From Moringa oleifera (lineage: Eukaryota; Streptophyta; Magnoliopsida; Brassicales; Moringaceae), in contig JAJFZO010000344.1 of assembly GCA_021397835.1 (NCBI GenBank), positions 4,712,001 through 4,776,000 of the forward strand: a DNA stretch of 64,000 nt, given 5' to 3'. The position numbers and the translations under genes are program-made. Positions 32,009-44,618 of the stretch are shown here, piece by piece; positions within the stretch are counted from its first letter, which is position 1, and each line of letters begins with the position of its first letter. Below the pieces are notes generated by a model, which was not told the DNA's origin, made no database searches, and worked only from the letters and a program-made list of their open reading frames with translations.

Positions 32009-35000
32009 ATGGGTTCAATGTGTAGTAAGCTCTAACTTCGATTTTTCATTTTAGGTTCAACTTTTATGCGCTTCTCACTGTTTAGTAGGCATGAATGATT
32101 TCTTGGCTAGCTGGTTTGACATCAGCATGATTGTTTCTTTTCTTTGCCATTTTCTGTTTACTTGGCATATTTGATGTCTGGGTTTTATGTGTTTTGGTAG
32201 TTTGAAAAAGATATAAGCTTTGATGCCCCCCTCCTCCTTTTAGCTGCTTGCATTTGTGAATTTCCAGCTTTTGTGCTTTTTTTTTAGTTTGATTTGACAT
32301 TATTAGCCACTGTGTTATGGATATATGAATTTCTGGGCTTTTTCAGTTTCTGTGTGTTTTGATATTGATGTAATGTTTCTGTTTTGCTGCAGCCATGATT
32401 TGAAAGGGGTGTTTTTTGGCCCCTTGTTTTATAATTTTTTTGTTAGAAAATGCATCTGTTTCTTTTCCTCTTGACATTTTACTTCTTCGTAGATAATGTC
32501 TGTTCGGACAATGGCAATGAATTTCCAATTATTACCAGTGAATATTTGCATAAAAGCACAACCACAGAGCTTCTTGTGTTTGTTGTTTCTTTTTTTAATT
32601 TTTGGCCTGCTTGCTGTGGGAAACGGACTATTACAATATCTATTACCTTTTTGTGTATTCGATAATTGTTTTTATTGGAAAATTATGATCTTTCTATCTC
32701 TAATCCCCTTTTAGTAACTTATGGCTTTCCTAGCTGGGCCAAATGCTAGGGAAATATATTTGATCATTGGAGAGAAAAAACATTGGGGAGTTTTAGCAAG
32801 TATGTAAGTTTATTTTTCTTACAATACTATACCCATGGGAAGAACAATATAATTCATTGCATAAAATGCATTCATTATTGTTGGAATTGCATTCAGCTTG
32901 TGTTTATGCATACAATTTGTACCTTGGTTGTATAGTTTCTTGTAGCTCAAAAGCTAGATCTTTTGTGATAGCTATTTAATTGCTGATGTAAGAGATATCT
33001 ATTTATTTCTGTTTAACCAATTTCATTCTTTGATAGATGGAATGATTAATGCTTTTGGTCTTGCGGCATGTACAGGCATTACACCTTTATTATTTCTGTC
33101 ACTCATTGCTGCATGTGCTGCAAGGCCTTTCTATCCACTCCCTAGCAAAACAGCCAATGGCGCTAGACAGTCAATACAAACTTCTCGTGCCTATAATATC
33201 GCACATAGAGGTTCAAATGGAGAGATCCCTGAAGAAACTGCAGCTGCATATATGGTATGTATTAGAATGCAGAGTTAGCACATCATTATGCTTCGCTTTC
33301 TCTCTTAGAATATATCTATAAGTTGCTAAAGACATAAGAGGAAATGATAAGAGATGATGAGTAATGATTGTCCAATTTGTTGTTCATCAATCTCCTCAGA
33401 GATACTAGCAAGTCAGGGATTTACAGTTATGTGAATCATCATACTCACAGCAATCTGTTGTTCTAGGTCATTATTTCACTGTAGAGTTATCAGAGTGGAA
33501 GATGCATGTGCAATGGAGGCTTTTTTTCCCCTCCTTTTCCCTCTCATTCTCTCTCTCTTTTACTGGGATGGGGGTTAGAAAGAGGAAAGATCTCTACTCT
33601 TACCCAGCATCTTTCTTTAGCCAAAGATCATGTTGTGCCTTCTTTTTCCTTGTTTTCTTCTGATCTAAAGCATCTGTATATTTATCATCAAAATATATTT
33701 TTAACCTTATTGTCTCAATTTTTTCCTCTGTCCAAACATGTGAATTTCGGATTTAGGTTCCTTAATTGCTCAGGAGATTATTGAAGTTGAAGATGTTTTG
33801 CTTGTTTCTTGATATCTTTTTCACACCTAATATGATATATGCACCTGAAAAATGACTGCTTCTTGCAGAGAGCCATTGAAGAGGGTGCAGACTTCATAGA
33901 AACAGATATTCTTTCCTCCAAAGATGGTATTTTGATATGTTTCCATGATGTTATCCTTGATGACACGACTGATATTGCACAACACAAGGAGTTTGCAAAT
34001 CGTAAAAGGACCTATGAGGTCCAAGGGTTCAACATCACTGGCTTTTTCACTGGTATGATAGCCATGTCACTTTGACCTCCTTTACCCTATACCTTTTATC
34101 ACTACTGAAAAAATTTATGTTCTGCTGGTGGCTATGTATTCAACCAAGCGTGTAAGCTTACAGCAGTATTTAAATCTAGCCTTTTTGCATTTGTGAAGAA
34201 GCATGGTTGTATTCTTTTGTAATATGCTATCTTCAACCTTTCAGAAGTTTATTTTATTACCTATGTTTTACTGAAATAGTTGAAAATTCTTCTGATTGCA
34301 TGCAGTTGATTTCACATTGAAAGAACTAAAGAAATTACGTGTGAAGCAGAGGTACAGTTTCCGGGATCAACAATATAATGGTTAGTTTCTTTGTGAATTA
34401 CATGCATTTGAATTTCACATACTTTGATCTCACGTCACTTGTTCAAGTCAATGTTACTTTCTTATTTTTTCATCTGTATAATTTGGATCATGCTATTTAT
34501 TTTGGTGTCGATAAAATTAGTGCTGAATTGTCCCCAAGATTTTGGTTTTCCTTTATCCATCTTCATCAAATTGTCTATCTTCTTAAAGAGGGAAATTGAG
34601 AAGGGGGAAGGAAAAACTGAACTATAGGAACAGTAATATGATGAGCTGGCTGAAGATTATTGACCCCACAAAAGTCTCTAGTGATACATAATTCTTTTGT
34701 GGATATAATTTTTTCCAATACTTAGTGCTAATTTATTTCTCAATATCATAGATAAATATATTACTGCTGCTAATGAAGATATTTGGCAACATGTATGCAA
34801 CTAAATGCACCTTTACATGAGATACCTTACAATGCGAAGGAAGAGCCATGAAGCAATTATTACCTACAATGTTCCATTAACAAATCAAGTTTAACTTACT
34901 ATTATATACGTATAAATACCTACATAATACGTATAAAACAAAAGACAGAATTACTTGAGTAAGATGCTACGCTGGCATCTCAACCAAAGGCTTTGACCTA

Positions 35001-37282
35001 CAGCATATAGGGCACATTGATGCTCTTTAATCTCCTACTCACATTGTGTGCATCTTATTATGGAAAGGCTAGATATGTGCTGGACAAAATGTCTACTATA
35101 TGTCTATGATAGATTGACCTTTTCAATATTTTTATGAGAATGTTCAGCAAATTTTGTTATTCATGCGTTCTCTCTTTGTCATTGCCCTCCTGATCTGACA
35201 GGAATTTTCAAGTCCTATGTATCATGACTTTTACAGATTATTGCTGAAAAACTGCCCATGTTTGATGTAGTGGTTATTCAAAGTGTCATATAATATGCTC
35301 TCTCTCATTATGAAAACCTCTTTCGACTTTTTTTGGGTAGATGAAACAATACTCAGTAGTTTTCTCTTCTGGTTTATTTCTGCAGGGAAATTTCCTATTA
35401 TTACTTTTGAAGAGTTCATTGCAATCGCACTAGATGCACCAAGAGTGGTTGGAATTTATCCAGAGATTAAAAATCCAGTTTTTATCAACCAGCATGTAAG
35501 TAAATTCTCCTACATGATTCCCAAGAGAACTGCTTTATGGATCAAAATATGATTGCATGAAGGAACGACTGACTGCTTTCTTTTTGTTTCCCTACCAAAA
35601 GGGAGCAAAAAAAGGTGATATATCAAAAATTAACCTGAAACTATCCTTGGCAAGGTAGACATCAGGTTTTAGTGTTAGAATTTGATATCATATTTGAGAT
35701 CTCAAATACGGCTGCCAAGTCTATTTTTTGAGGAATAAAACTTTGAAACAATGAGGTTTTATTGAAGAAAATTCAGCCGCAACAGTCCTTGTTCTTCTTT
35801 TCATATTTTTTTTTTTATACCATGTGAGATAGTGAGCAACTTTTGTTTAAACCATTTGGATGTGAAACATGGGGTTGTTAGTTATTTTATATTTAAAATC
35901 TTTTGAGATATCAATTGTTCCTTATCAAAGAAAAAAAAAATCTTTTGAGATACCTGGTCACAGATTCTTCATCACAACACTATGACTTTTTTCGTAACTA
36001 TTACAATTGACAGGTGAAGTGGTCTGGTGGTAAGAGATTTGAAGACAAGTTTGTGGAGACACTCAAGAAGTATGGATACAGAGGTTCATATATGTCAAAA
36101 GATTGGTTAAATCAACCAGTGTTTATCCAGTCCTTTGCTCCAACATCACTTGTCTACATATCAAATCTGACAGACTCACCCAAAATCTTTCTAATAGATG
36201 ATGTCACCATTCCAACTCAAGATACTAATCAGGTTTGTGTTCACTGCATCATTCTTATGAATTACATGCTCTTGTTGTTCACTAAAAGAAAAATAATATA
36301 TATTAAGTGGCTGTTGAATATTCTTATTGTCTAAATTATTCATTTGAGGAATAGATTATCATGACACGCAAGAAAATGTATTTCAGATACCACTGTTCTT
36401 TCTGTTACGCATATGTGAACTTCTGTTATTAAACTAATTGCTGCATGATTAGTCTATGGTTTGAAGATTCTGCCTTCTGCTATGTTCACTTGTTATGATC
36501 GATAATTTGTCAGATGGAAGCCTGGAGCCATACTGTTGTCTTGAATTATTACTGGCTTTTAATAATGAAGTTTTTACCCAAGTGACTACCCTCTCTGTAG
36601 TCTGGTTAACATTGTATGATTCTCTATACCTATTTGTCTTCGTAAATATTAATGCAAGAAAATGTAATTGACAATATACAGTCATACGCTGAGATCACAT
36701 CCGATGCTTATCTTGGCTTCATCAAGGAATATGTTATTGGCATTGGACCATGGAAAGATACAGTGGTTCCTGTGGTCAATAATTATTTGCAAACACCTAC
36801 AGATCTTGTTGCAAGAGCTCATGCTTATGACCTACAGGTACCTTTCTTCTCTCTACTTGTTGCCTGATTGATTGCAGACATATGATTCAAAAGGTTTGAG
36901 GTTTTAATTAGAGTTTCTGTGGAGATCATTCAGAAAATTAGGCTGCTATGTATCAATACGGTTTTCATTTTCAAGTTCACCACTCTATCTAGGAGCTTAA
37001 TTACATATTTTCATGATGAATCCAATTCAGGTGCACCCATACACTTACCGCAATGAGAATGAATTCTTACACTTCAACTTTCATCAAGACCCATATCAGG
37101 AATATGAGTACTGGATTAACAAGATAGGAGTTGATGGCCTATTTACAGATTTCACAGGCAGCTTCCATAATTTTCAAGAGCGGACTTCTCCTCTCACTAA
37201 AGATGGTAGCGACGACGGCAATAGTGCATCTAAATTATTGCATAAAATTGCATTGTTACTTACCCCCTATCTCAAGGCCTGA
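32009..37282 (+). CDS. GDPD6: Glycerophosphodiester phosphodiesterase (GDPD)
   Basis: Exons 32009-32024, 33037-33254, 33869-34052, 34306-34380, 35386-35495, 36014-36232, 36682-36837 and 37031-37282 join to 409 residues. A hydrophobic N-terminal segment (about 18-35) looks like a signal peptide. The catalytic core shows NIAHRGSNGEIPEET (His62, Arg63), Glu89-Thr-Asp91 and His104 in FHD, then the TIM-barrel sequence to a terminal GVDGLFTDF segment. The enzyme hydrolyses glycerophosphodiesters to glycerol-3-phosphate plus the alcohol, in lipid recycling and phosphate stress; the signal peptide suggests secretory or wall/vacuolar location. The first coding exon is a 16-base micro-exon. If it is not used, translation could begin at 33042 (MINAFG), losing 8 residues. 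Position next to RPA70B matches Arabidopsis GDPD6 (At5g08030). Confidence 0.9.
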
Positions 37283-38310
37283 GTCAATTTTTTGTATGAT
37301 CATGTATTAACTTCTCATTGAAATTTGTTTATAGAGACAGAAGGTAGTTTCAGAAGCTTAGTGTTCTGCAGTGTGAATAATTAGAGAGCTCTCTTGTTAT
37401 GGTCATTCATGAGAACGTTGTGTATATGCTGCATTCCAGATTTAATAAGAAGACTGCAGTTTACTTGTTGATCATTGAATGACTTTCGTGGGAACCATAC
37501 TTGGATGGCTGTACTTGAAGCTTGAATTTCTGCAACAGGCTCTCTCTCCTTGAAACACAGGTATGCAAGCATGTGAATGCTCATATTGACAGCACTTGAA
37601 CACTTATTACTCATGCATTGTAGATATGACTGCCGAAGCGATTGCTGAAGCTCCTGCTGCTATTTTATGTCTGAGTGAAATTATGCTTGGTTCATCCTAA
37701 AGAGGTAATCTCACATTCAGATATCTGTAGTTATTGAGGACCAAACACCAAATCCTCTGCTCCATGATCTCAAATCTGCAACCTTAACCAATCTGGAAGA
37801 TTTTTCTGTTTATTCAATCCTCAATGAAAGATATCTAAACATGAGGGCAAGTTCTTACTCGGATTTTATGGTGCTGTAACTGCTTTATTCTACTCATGAA
37901 ATGGATCGTCATAAATTCTAATCAAGTCACTGAAAAGGGGAACTTGTTATGACCTCAGCTTTTGCATCACAAATTACTGATAAGAAATTGTAATTTCAAA
38001 TCTTTATCATGAATTTTTCAAGAGAGCCACCAAAAGGGGAAACGGATATGATCATGTCAAGCCTATACATTTAATTCACTCTCTCCTAATACTTAGAGAA
38101 AGAGCACCATCAAGCACGCTTCAAGGGTTAAATGCAGTGTATGAACTTAATATTAGAACTACAAATTTGACAAAAAGGTTGATATCCACTCCCTGAAGGC
38201 ATAATTACAAGCAGAGATGTGAGAATCAACAATGAGAATCCAAAATTAGATCTAACCTCCCCCCATCATATTAAGAGAAAAGAAGTCATAGCCTAGACAT
38301 GAATTTGGAC
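37283..38310. other. Convergent 3' flanks of GDPD and RPA70B
   Basis: The two genes end towards each other here. The interval is of mixed composition and contains no further gene I can support. Parts up to about 37640 may be GDPD 3' UTR. A 77-codon reverse frame at 37381-37614 lacks family features. Confidence 0.5.
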
Positions 38311-38317
38311 TAGTAAA

Positions 38318-41300
38318 CTACTGAGAGGTTCTCATCTTTGATATCTCTTCAAGCAAAAGTCTGCTTTCAGCAGCAAAATCAACCGGAGCAACCGCCCTAA
38401 CAGTTATCCTTTGTCTCTTCTCACTATTGTACTCTTGCTGCACAACACTAACCCGGAAGAGATGAGGAACCCAAGTAGCTTGTTTCAATTTCAATTGGTA
38501 TTCACTTTCTTCTCCCTCCTGAAGATGATTAAGGAAATCAGAAATTAGTTTGCAGAATCTTTCTTAACAGGTTTTTGTAGATCAATTTCATTGTTAATTT
38601 ACCTGAGATTTCAGTTTATCAAGCTCATCAGCAGAGCATCCAATGATCCTCTCTGCTTCTTCATTAAATGCAGAAAACCATGCTTCACCACTTGAATCAG
38701 AGACTTTCACTACCATTATATATCTGATAATGGGCACAAGAAGTTTTACAAGAATGTAGAGGAAAGCTAAAGGAGTTTCAAAATCCAAGTGCAAATTCCA
38801 ATTATTTAAAAAACTCTCTGACCTTAAACTGCATTCTTGGTCATTCTTCTGGCACCCTTCACACCAATACCCAGAATCAATAGCCTCAGTGACTTTCTTG
38901 TTGCAAGTTTTGCAAGCTCTGTACCACATTGCCTGATCAGGCTTGATGAAGCTTGCATATGCCCTGGTACTAAAAAATGAAGGCTGCAACAAACAAAAAA
39001 ACAAATTCACATTATCAAAGGTAAGCATATTTTCAATTCACTTGAAAGGGCAACTGACCAATTAATCATGTTAATGTGTGAAAACTGCTGTCATTAATGC
39101 ACTGGAACAGCGAAGGAATTAAGTCCCTTTTATTTTCACAGCAGAACTGCTGATTTCCTTAATTTTAATATTTCATTCACAAGCATTTCATATACACATC
39201 AGGGGTTGGCATGGAAAGATAAACTCAAAATTTCTTTTGCTATGAAGAGCCAATATATGATACCTTATCTTCACCCAAGGATGGGTTACTTGTTATTTGA
39301 GAAAGGGAAATTCTATCAGAGTACATGGACCTCAATCCACTCTTGCCTGAAGGGCTCATGCCAGAGCCAATAGAGGCCATGGAACTCCCTTTACCTTCAG
39401 AATCATACCTATAGAGAAAGAGAAATGCAGATGAAAATATAGCTTTCATTTGGGAGGAGGGAGGTGGGTGCACATAACTAAGTTATTCACGTGGCTGATG
39501 ACAAAGCTTACCAAGATCTCAACTTCTTAGATTCAGGTATATCTGGATTAACCAGCACTGTGCTTATTCCCAGGGTGGACAAAGATACACCTGCAACAAC
39601 ATCAAGATCTCATTACAAATCAGTACAGTTTGTCTCATACGTAAAAATTTGTTTCCATTTCCAATTTTAAGATCTAACATCAAAACACCTTGAAAGTCTC
39701 CAACTTTGAGGCCCTTCATGGCAATTATAGGAGACTTATCAGCCAAGTCAAGCAATTCCTGGCCAATCCCAGTTGCAAGCTCATTCCACAGAGAAACCAC
39801 CACTGTCTTCTTCCTGCATTTTATACATTCATAGCTTGAGCATGACTTGATGTAAATATCAAATGACCAAGCAGGTAACAAAAAATATAAACTTACGTCT
39901 CATCTGCAACAGTAATATCACGCTTTGGAACAGTCTCATTGTTACTCTTTCTCCGGATGCTCATGGTAGGAGAAACACTTTGAACAACCCCAATAATATC
40001 TGAGGTTTCAATGTCATAAGAGATGGCATTATATACATGAAAAGTAAAACAGAAGATAAATCTATAGCAAATTACCGAAGTATTGTTCTTACCAACAAGC
40101 TCCTTTTGATTGACATAGGGACCTAACTCATCAATAGGGACAAAATTGAATTTTGTTTCTGGAATAAAAGTTGCTTCATTACTAACTTCTTCTACCTCAG
40201 AGCTCTCATTCAAGGTCATTTCATAATCATTTTGCACTGTCCTGAACTGTTTGTTAGCAACTTTAAGAGTTCCTCTAGATATGTAGTAAACCTTGCCCAA
40301 TTGGAACTTGTCATAAAATTTCCTTGCAGCTTCATTAAACATTGTTGCTTGAATTTGTGTGCCCTGCATAAAGAAAATGAATTTATTCATCACTCACAAC
40401 ATTACCCAAAAAAATAGAATTCAAAATCATAACTTGAAGCCAATAGAGAGAAAGATCTTAAGCAGATTTTTCAGCTTACATCTTCATCTGTTAGCTCCAC
40501 ATTGAAGACACACCCTTCTCCTCTAGCATTCTTATAGGTCCGCATGTTTCCTTTGCTTGTAACACGAACTTTTATGGTCCAATTGCCTTGGTAAGGGTTC
40601 AAAGAAACAAGAGGATGAACCCTTCGTGTCATAGCCATTCGTGCAGCAGGCGCCATGCTGAAAATTGCAAAAACAACTACATCTAAATTATCATGTTACA
40701 CCTTTTATAGACATGCAAAGCTTAACTAGACAGTGGAACTCAATGTATTATCAAAAAGTATTTACAGTCAATTAACTTCAAACAAGAAACGCACTTTCTA
40801 TTCTGTTCCTGAACTATCTGGGCAGCAGATTTAGCAACTATTTCTTGCTTTGGTTTCAAAGTGATGCCAGTGGTCTCCTTTTTAATCACATTATTGGTAT
40901 CAGCCTCCTGCTTTGGCTTCAATATAATACCAACTTCTTCAGTTTTGATCTCAGCCTTCACCTCCATCTCAAGTGCAGGAGAAACTACCTCACATTTTGT
41001 CACTATTAAATACCTAGAAACAATTAAGAGCACACATCAAATAAGAAACTAAGTTCTTTTAAAGGAAAATGAATGAAGAAAAAAAGATAAATCCATTTAA
41101 AGAAATATATAAACTTGCTTCTTACTTCTCTGATTTACTTGGGATATCATTGAGCGTATAATCAAGAATGCAGATGAGACCCAGGTTTTGGATTTTTCCT
41201 GAGATGATCTCAGATGTCAGATTTGATGGGAATATTGCTCTTAGTTTCATCTTTCCATCACTAGCACTAAATCTGCAAGCAAAGCAGAAACCAGTCAGCA

Positions 41301-42435
41301 ATATATATTGAATTTAATGCTCTTTTAACATTATATGCAACATCTAAGCCCACAATGAAATTGAAACTATTAAGTCAAATTAAGACAATCAGAGAGATTG
41401 TTCAGGCTCATAACCAGTCAAATTCAGGCCTAACTTTGCTGTAGATTTGGTAAAAGGAGCAACAAAACACTCAAACTAATTACACAAGGGAGCACACTTG
41501 CACTCATATACTATCACTACACTTGATTGAGAAACTTACCGTACAAACAAACCACATCCAAAGGAAAACAATAAAATCTAACTTCAAGGAGGAAAACAAA
41601 CAAGCAGACAACAGAAAAAGCACAAATCTGGCTTGGAAAATGCTAACTGAAATCATGTTCAGCCCAGAAAGGACAATAGCACAATCAAATTGTTGCCATA
41701 TGGTTCATCAATAACTGAAAGTAGCAGATGATACTAAATAGCTTAGTTACTGTTAGATCAGAAAACCTTGAAAGTTCTAATGTTTGTCTAAAACAAATTG
41801 AACGGCCCAATATATTAGCTGCTTCAAGCTGGGTCTTCAATTTTTCAGCTAGTATAGAGCGAAAATGTAGCAAAATTAGTTTTTTCCTCATGTTCTTCTC
41901 CACTTTCTTCCAGGCTCCAAACAGAAGTTAGGAAAAAATAGGTGAAATAGATTTGCGAATTCCAAATTAAGTTCTCCAAACCAATTTCAAAAGGTGGATT
42001 CAAGCTTCTTTTGAGCAAACAACTTCATGGATATATTCACGCAACATATAACCAAACATTGATAATACACTTGATGGGCTTGAGGGGGAATTCCTAATCG
42101 CAACCTAGTAATATTGAGAGAGGGAAAACCAGAAACACCCAATTTAAAGTTCTGGATGCAAAACTAGATAAGTATGTGTATTTTTTTTTCAATTAATTGA
42201 CATATGTAAATCGATAGGCAAACCGATAAGGTTTAGGATGAAGTTTTGAGAAAAAACGAATTCCTACCACAAAAAAGAAAAAAAAAAAACTACAGAGAGA
42301 AACTTACGTATATCGGTTCCCAGTAGATTTCAGATCCAAGACCTGAACGATGATCTCCGGGAGATCCGACGATGAATCTGGAGATGGGTTTGAGAGCATG
42401 ATCGACAATGCATCTGGGGTCACTGACTTAGCCAT
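38318..42435 (-). CDS. RPA1B: Replication protein A 70-kDa subunit, RPA70B type
   Basis: Twelve reverse-strand exons join to 625 residues: 42435-42308, 41272-41126, 41013-40795, 40657-40480, 40363-40093, 39999-39897, 39813-39689, 39590-39512, 39408-39264, 38983-38823, 38723-38603 and 38518-38318. The N-terminal OB fold opens MAKSVTPDALSIM and has PEIIVQVLDLK; a charged linker follows; DNA-binding OB folds include NPYQGNWTIKVRVTSKG and the segment with FVPIDELGPYVNQKE. A C4 zinc finger has Cys489, 492, 506 and 509 in the third OB fold. RPA70 is the large subunit of the single-stranded-DNA-binding RPA trimer in nuclear replication and repair. Two introns (40000-40092 and 38724-38822) are short, in frame and stop-free. 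E2F-like sites lie upstream. Arabidopsis At5g08020 is the likely counterpart. Confidence 0.93.
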
Positions 42436-42456
42436 TCTCTACCTCTTTCTCCTTGG

Positions 42457-42458
<2 letters not shown>

Positions 42459-42488
<30 letters not shown>
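42459..42488. repeat. CT/GA microsatellite in RPA70B leader
   Basis: About 15 CT units, read as GA on the transcribed strand, start 24 bases upstream of the RPA70B start codon, so the repeat is probably in the 5' UTR. GA-rich leaders are common in plants and can bind BPC/GAGA-type factors. Confidence 0.85.
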
Positions 42489-42490
<2 letters not shown>

Positions 42491-42601
42491 GGAGATGTAT
42501 TGGGAGTATGATTGATTGGTATACGTTTCTTGGACTCTGAATGGGGTGTGTGTGTAGAAAAGAATGAGAAGAGAAAGAGGATTTTGTATCTGAAGATTTG
42601 A

Positions 42602-42666
42602 GCGGGAAATTTGTAATTAGAGCCATATTCCCGCGATTTTGAGCAGTTTCGGCTTTTTGCGGGAAT
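42602..42666. promoter_or_regulatory. Cluster of three E2F-like sites, RPA70B promoter
   Basis: GCGGGAAA at 42602-42609 is the reverse complement of the consensus TTTCCCGC. TTCCCGC at 42628-42634 and GCGGGAAT at 42659-42666 are close variants. All lie 165-235 bases upstream of the start codon. E2F sites drive G1/S expression of replication genes, so this agrees with the gene's role. Binding is inferred. Confidence 0.6.
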
Positions 42667-42719
42667 TTGAAGGATCTTTTAAGCTTCGGGTTTTTGTTTT
42701 CGATTTTAACAGCGCCGCG

Positions 42720-44330
42720 GGCTCGCGCCAAAACTATTATAATGGTAGAATTACATATGTACCCTTCAAATTTACCCTATATTTTAAAACTTTATCTTTT
42801 TACTATTGGACCCCTGGAAAAACAGGAATTTACAAAAGCCTCTGGTGGAGCCCATAGGATAATGGATCATGGATGTAGCCCACATGGGAGCAATGCCAAT
42901 TTGCAAGGTTAAATGAATAAATTGAAAGAATAAATTAAAAATAATCCAGAGAAATTGATATTTAATATCTTTTATAAAATATTAAATATTTTAAAAATTA
43001 TAAGAATAGATGATAGTTTTTAACACTAAAAATTTAAAATAAATAATATGGGTTTTGTAATATAATATTATACTCATTTAAAAAAATTAAATATCAATAA
43101 TTAACACTGATTATAAAATGAATTCAAAATTAAGTGATTTTTTAATACATGAATCAAAAAATTTTAAATTTTACTATAGTTTAAAAATCATAACAACTAA
43201 ATAATTTATGTCTTTATTATGCATCTTGAAATTGTGAAAAACAATTTTAAGAGATATGAGACAATAACTACGATTATAATTGTTATGTACAATTGACAAT
43301 GTATTATAAATTTAAATAGCATTTTATTTTTATTCATTTAAAAAAATAAAATTGTATAAAAATATTTTCATCACTAACCAAATATATATATATATATAAC
43401 TTTGAATTATCTAATATTTTTAATTTTATGAATAATTGCTTCGATATTAAATATTCATTTTAAAATGCATTATTCTTACAAAGAAATTCATCCATCTAAA
43501 TGCAACTAAATTGGTGAAATTCTTTTATTTTTAATTCTAATTGCATGTTCAAATTATCGTAGCCATACCGTCTATGTAATCATCAATGATATTTATAATA
43601 TAATGTGTGTGGATAATGATTTTTATAATCATATTAAAGAATAAAACTATAAAATCAATAAAAATTAAATCAAATAATCATAATAACAAAGTTAATACAC
43701 ATTACAATAATCTTTGCTTCAACAATTGATTTGCTATTTGTGAAAAATCAAATTTAAAGGACTTAAGTTTAGAATTATAATAATATGTAGAATCAAATTC
43801 ATTATCTAGAAACCACATGGCTTGAATCCTTAAATGATTCAATTTTTAAAAAACTAGGTGAAAAATACGAATCCGGATCTTTAATTTATTCGAATTGTGC
43901 TAAACTTTTAAAAAAATATTGATGGGTAATAATTTAATAAAATTATTTTCTATATTAACATAATAAATAAAAAATTATTTTGTTAAAATAATGAAATCAG
44001 GATCATAATTCCAACGAACACACCTATCTACTTCAGAAACTTCCATACATGGCAATATGGCATGCAATGGAAATTTCAAACTATCAAAGAGAACTCAAAA
44101 GAAAAAACTCGAGAGCAATTCAATTATCCACTATGATATAAAACTTTGATCAATGAACAACAAATTATATATACAATTGGCCATTTACTTTTCAAGTGCA
44201 GACGCTAAGATCATTCCTGCTCTACATTACATAAGACAATCAAATTGTGGACATCACTATCTGCCCTCCAAATGGGAAGATCAAACTTAAAATACTGCTA
44301 AAAGCTATGGCCGAATCTTGCGTATTTTTC
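42720..44330. other. Intergenic DNA upstream of RPA70B
   Basis: Mixed composition to about 42910, then AT-rich with a short AT run near 43381-43398. I see no gene. From about 44150 the composition is that of the 3' flank of the next reverse-strand gene. Confidence 0.5.
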
Positions 44331-44618
44331 TGGTGGTGAAGCAACTACAGTTCCTTTCATGGATGAATATGTCATCAAAGAGAAGCAAAACTTTTGCTGG
44401 AGATGTGCTTTGCATGTCAATGCTAAAAGCTATGTAATCTCACCGACATTTCCAATGAGAAATTGTGTGCATTGATCCAATGATCATATAGTGCATGGAT
44501 TGACTGTCCCATGTGAACCAATCAACACAATAGAGAAGCCATGGCAGAACTATCGAAAAAGTAGACAAACCAGATGCATTGTCAGCCAGACTCTTAGCAT
44601 TCAGAACATCAGAAATGA

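Noticed and set aside
33506..33784. 92-codon forward ORF in a GDPD intron
   Set aside because: It lies between two well-supported exons, is CT-derived low complexity, and breaks the GDPD reading if included.
42420..42912. ORFs near the RPA70B start on either strand (up to 103 codons)
   Set aside because: The reverse-strand one overlaps the RPA70B leader in another frame and is low-complexity from the GA repeat. The forward ones overlap E2F sites and promoter sequence.
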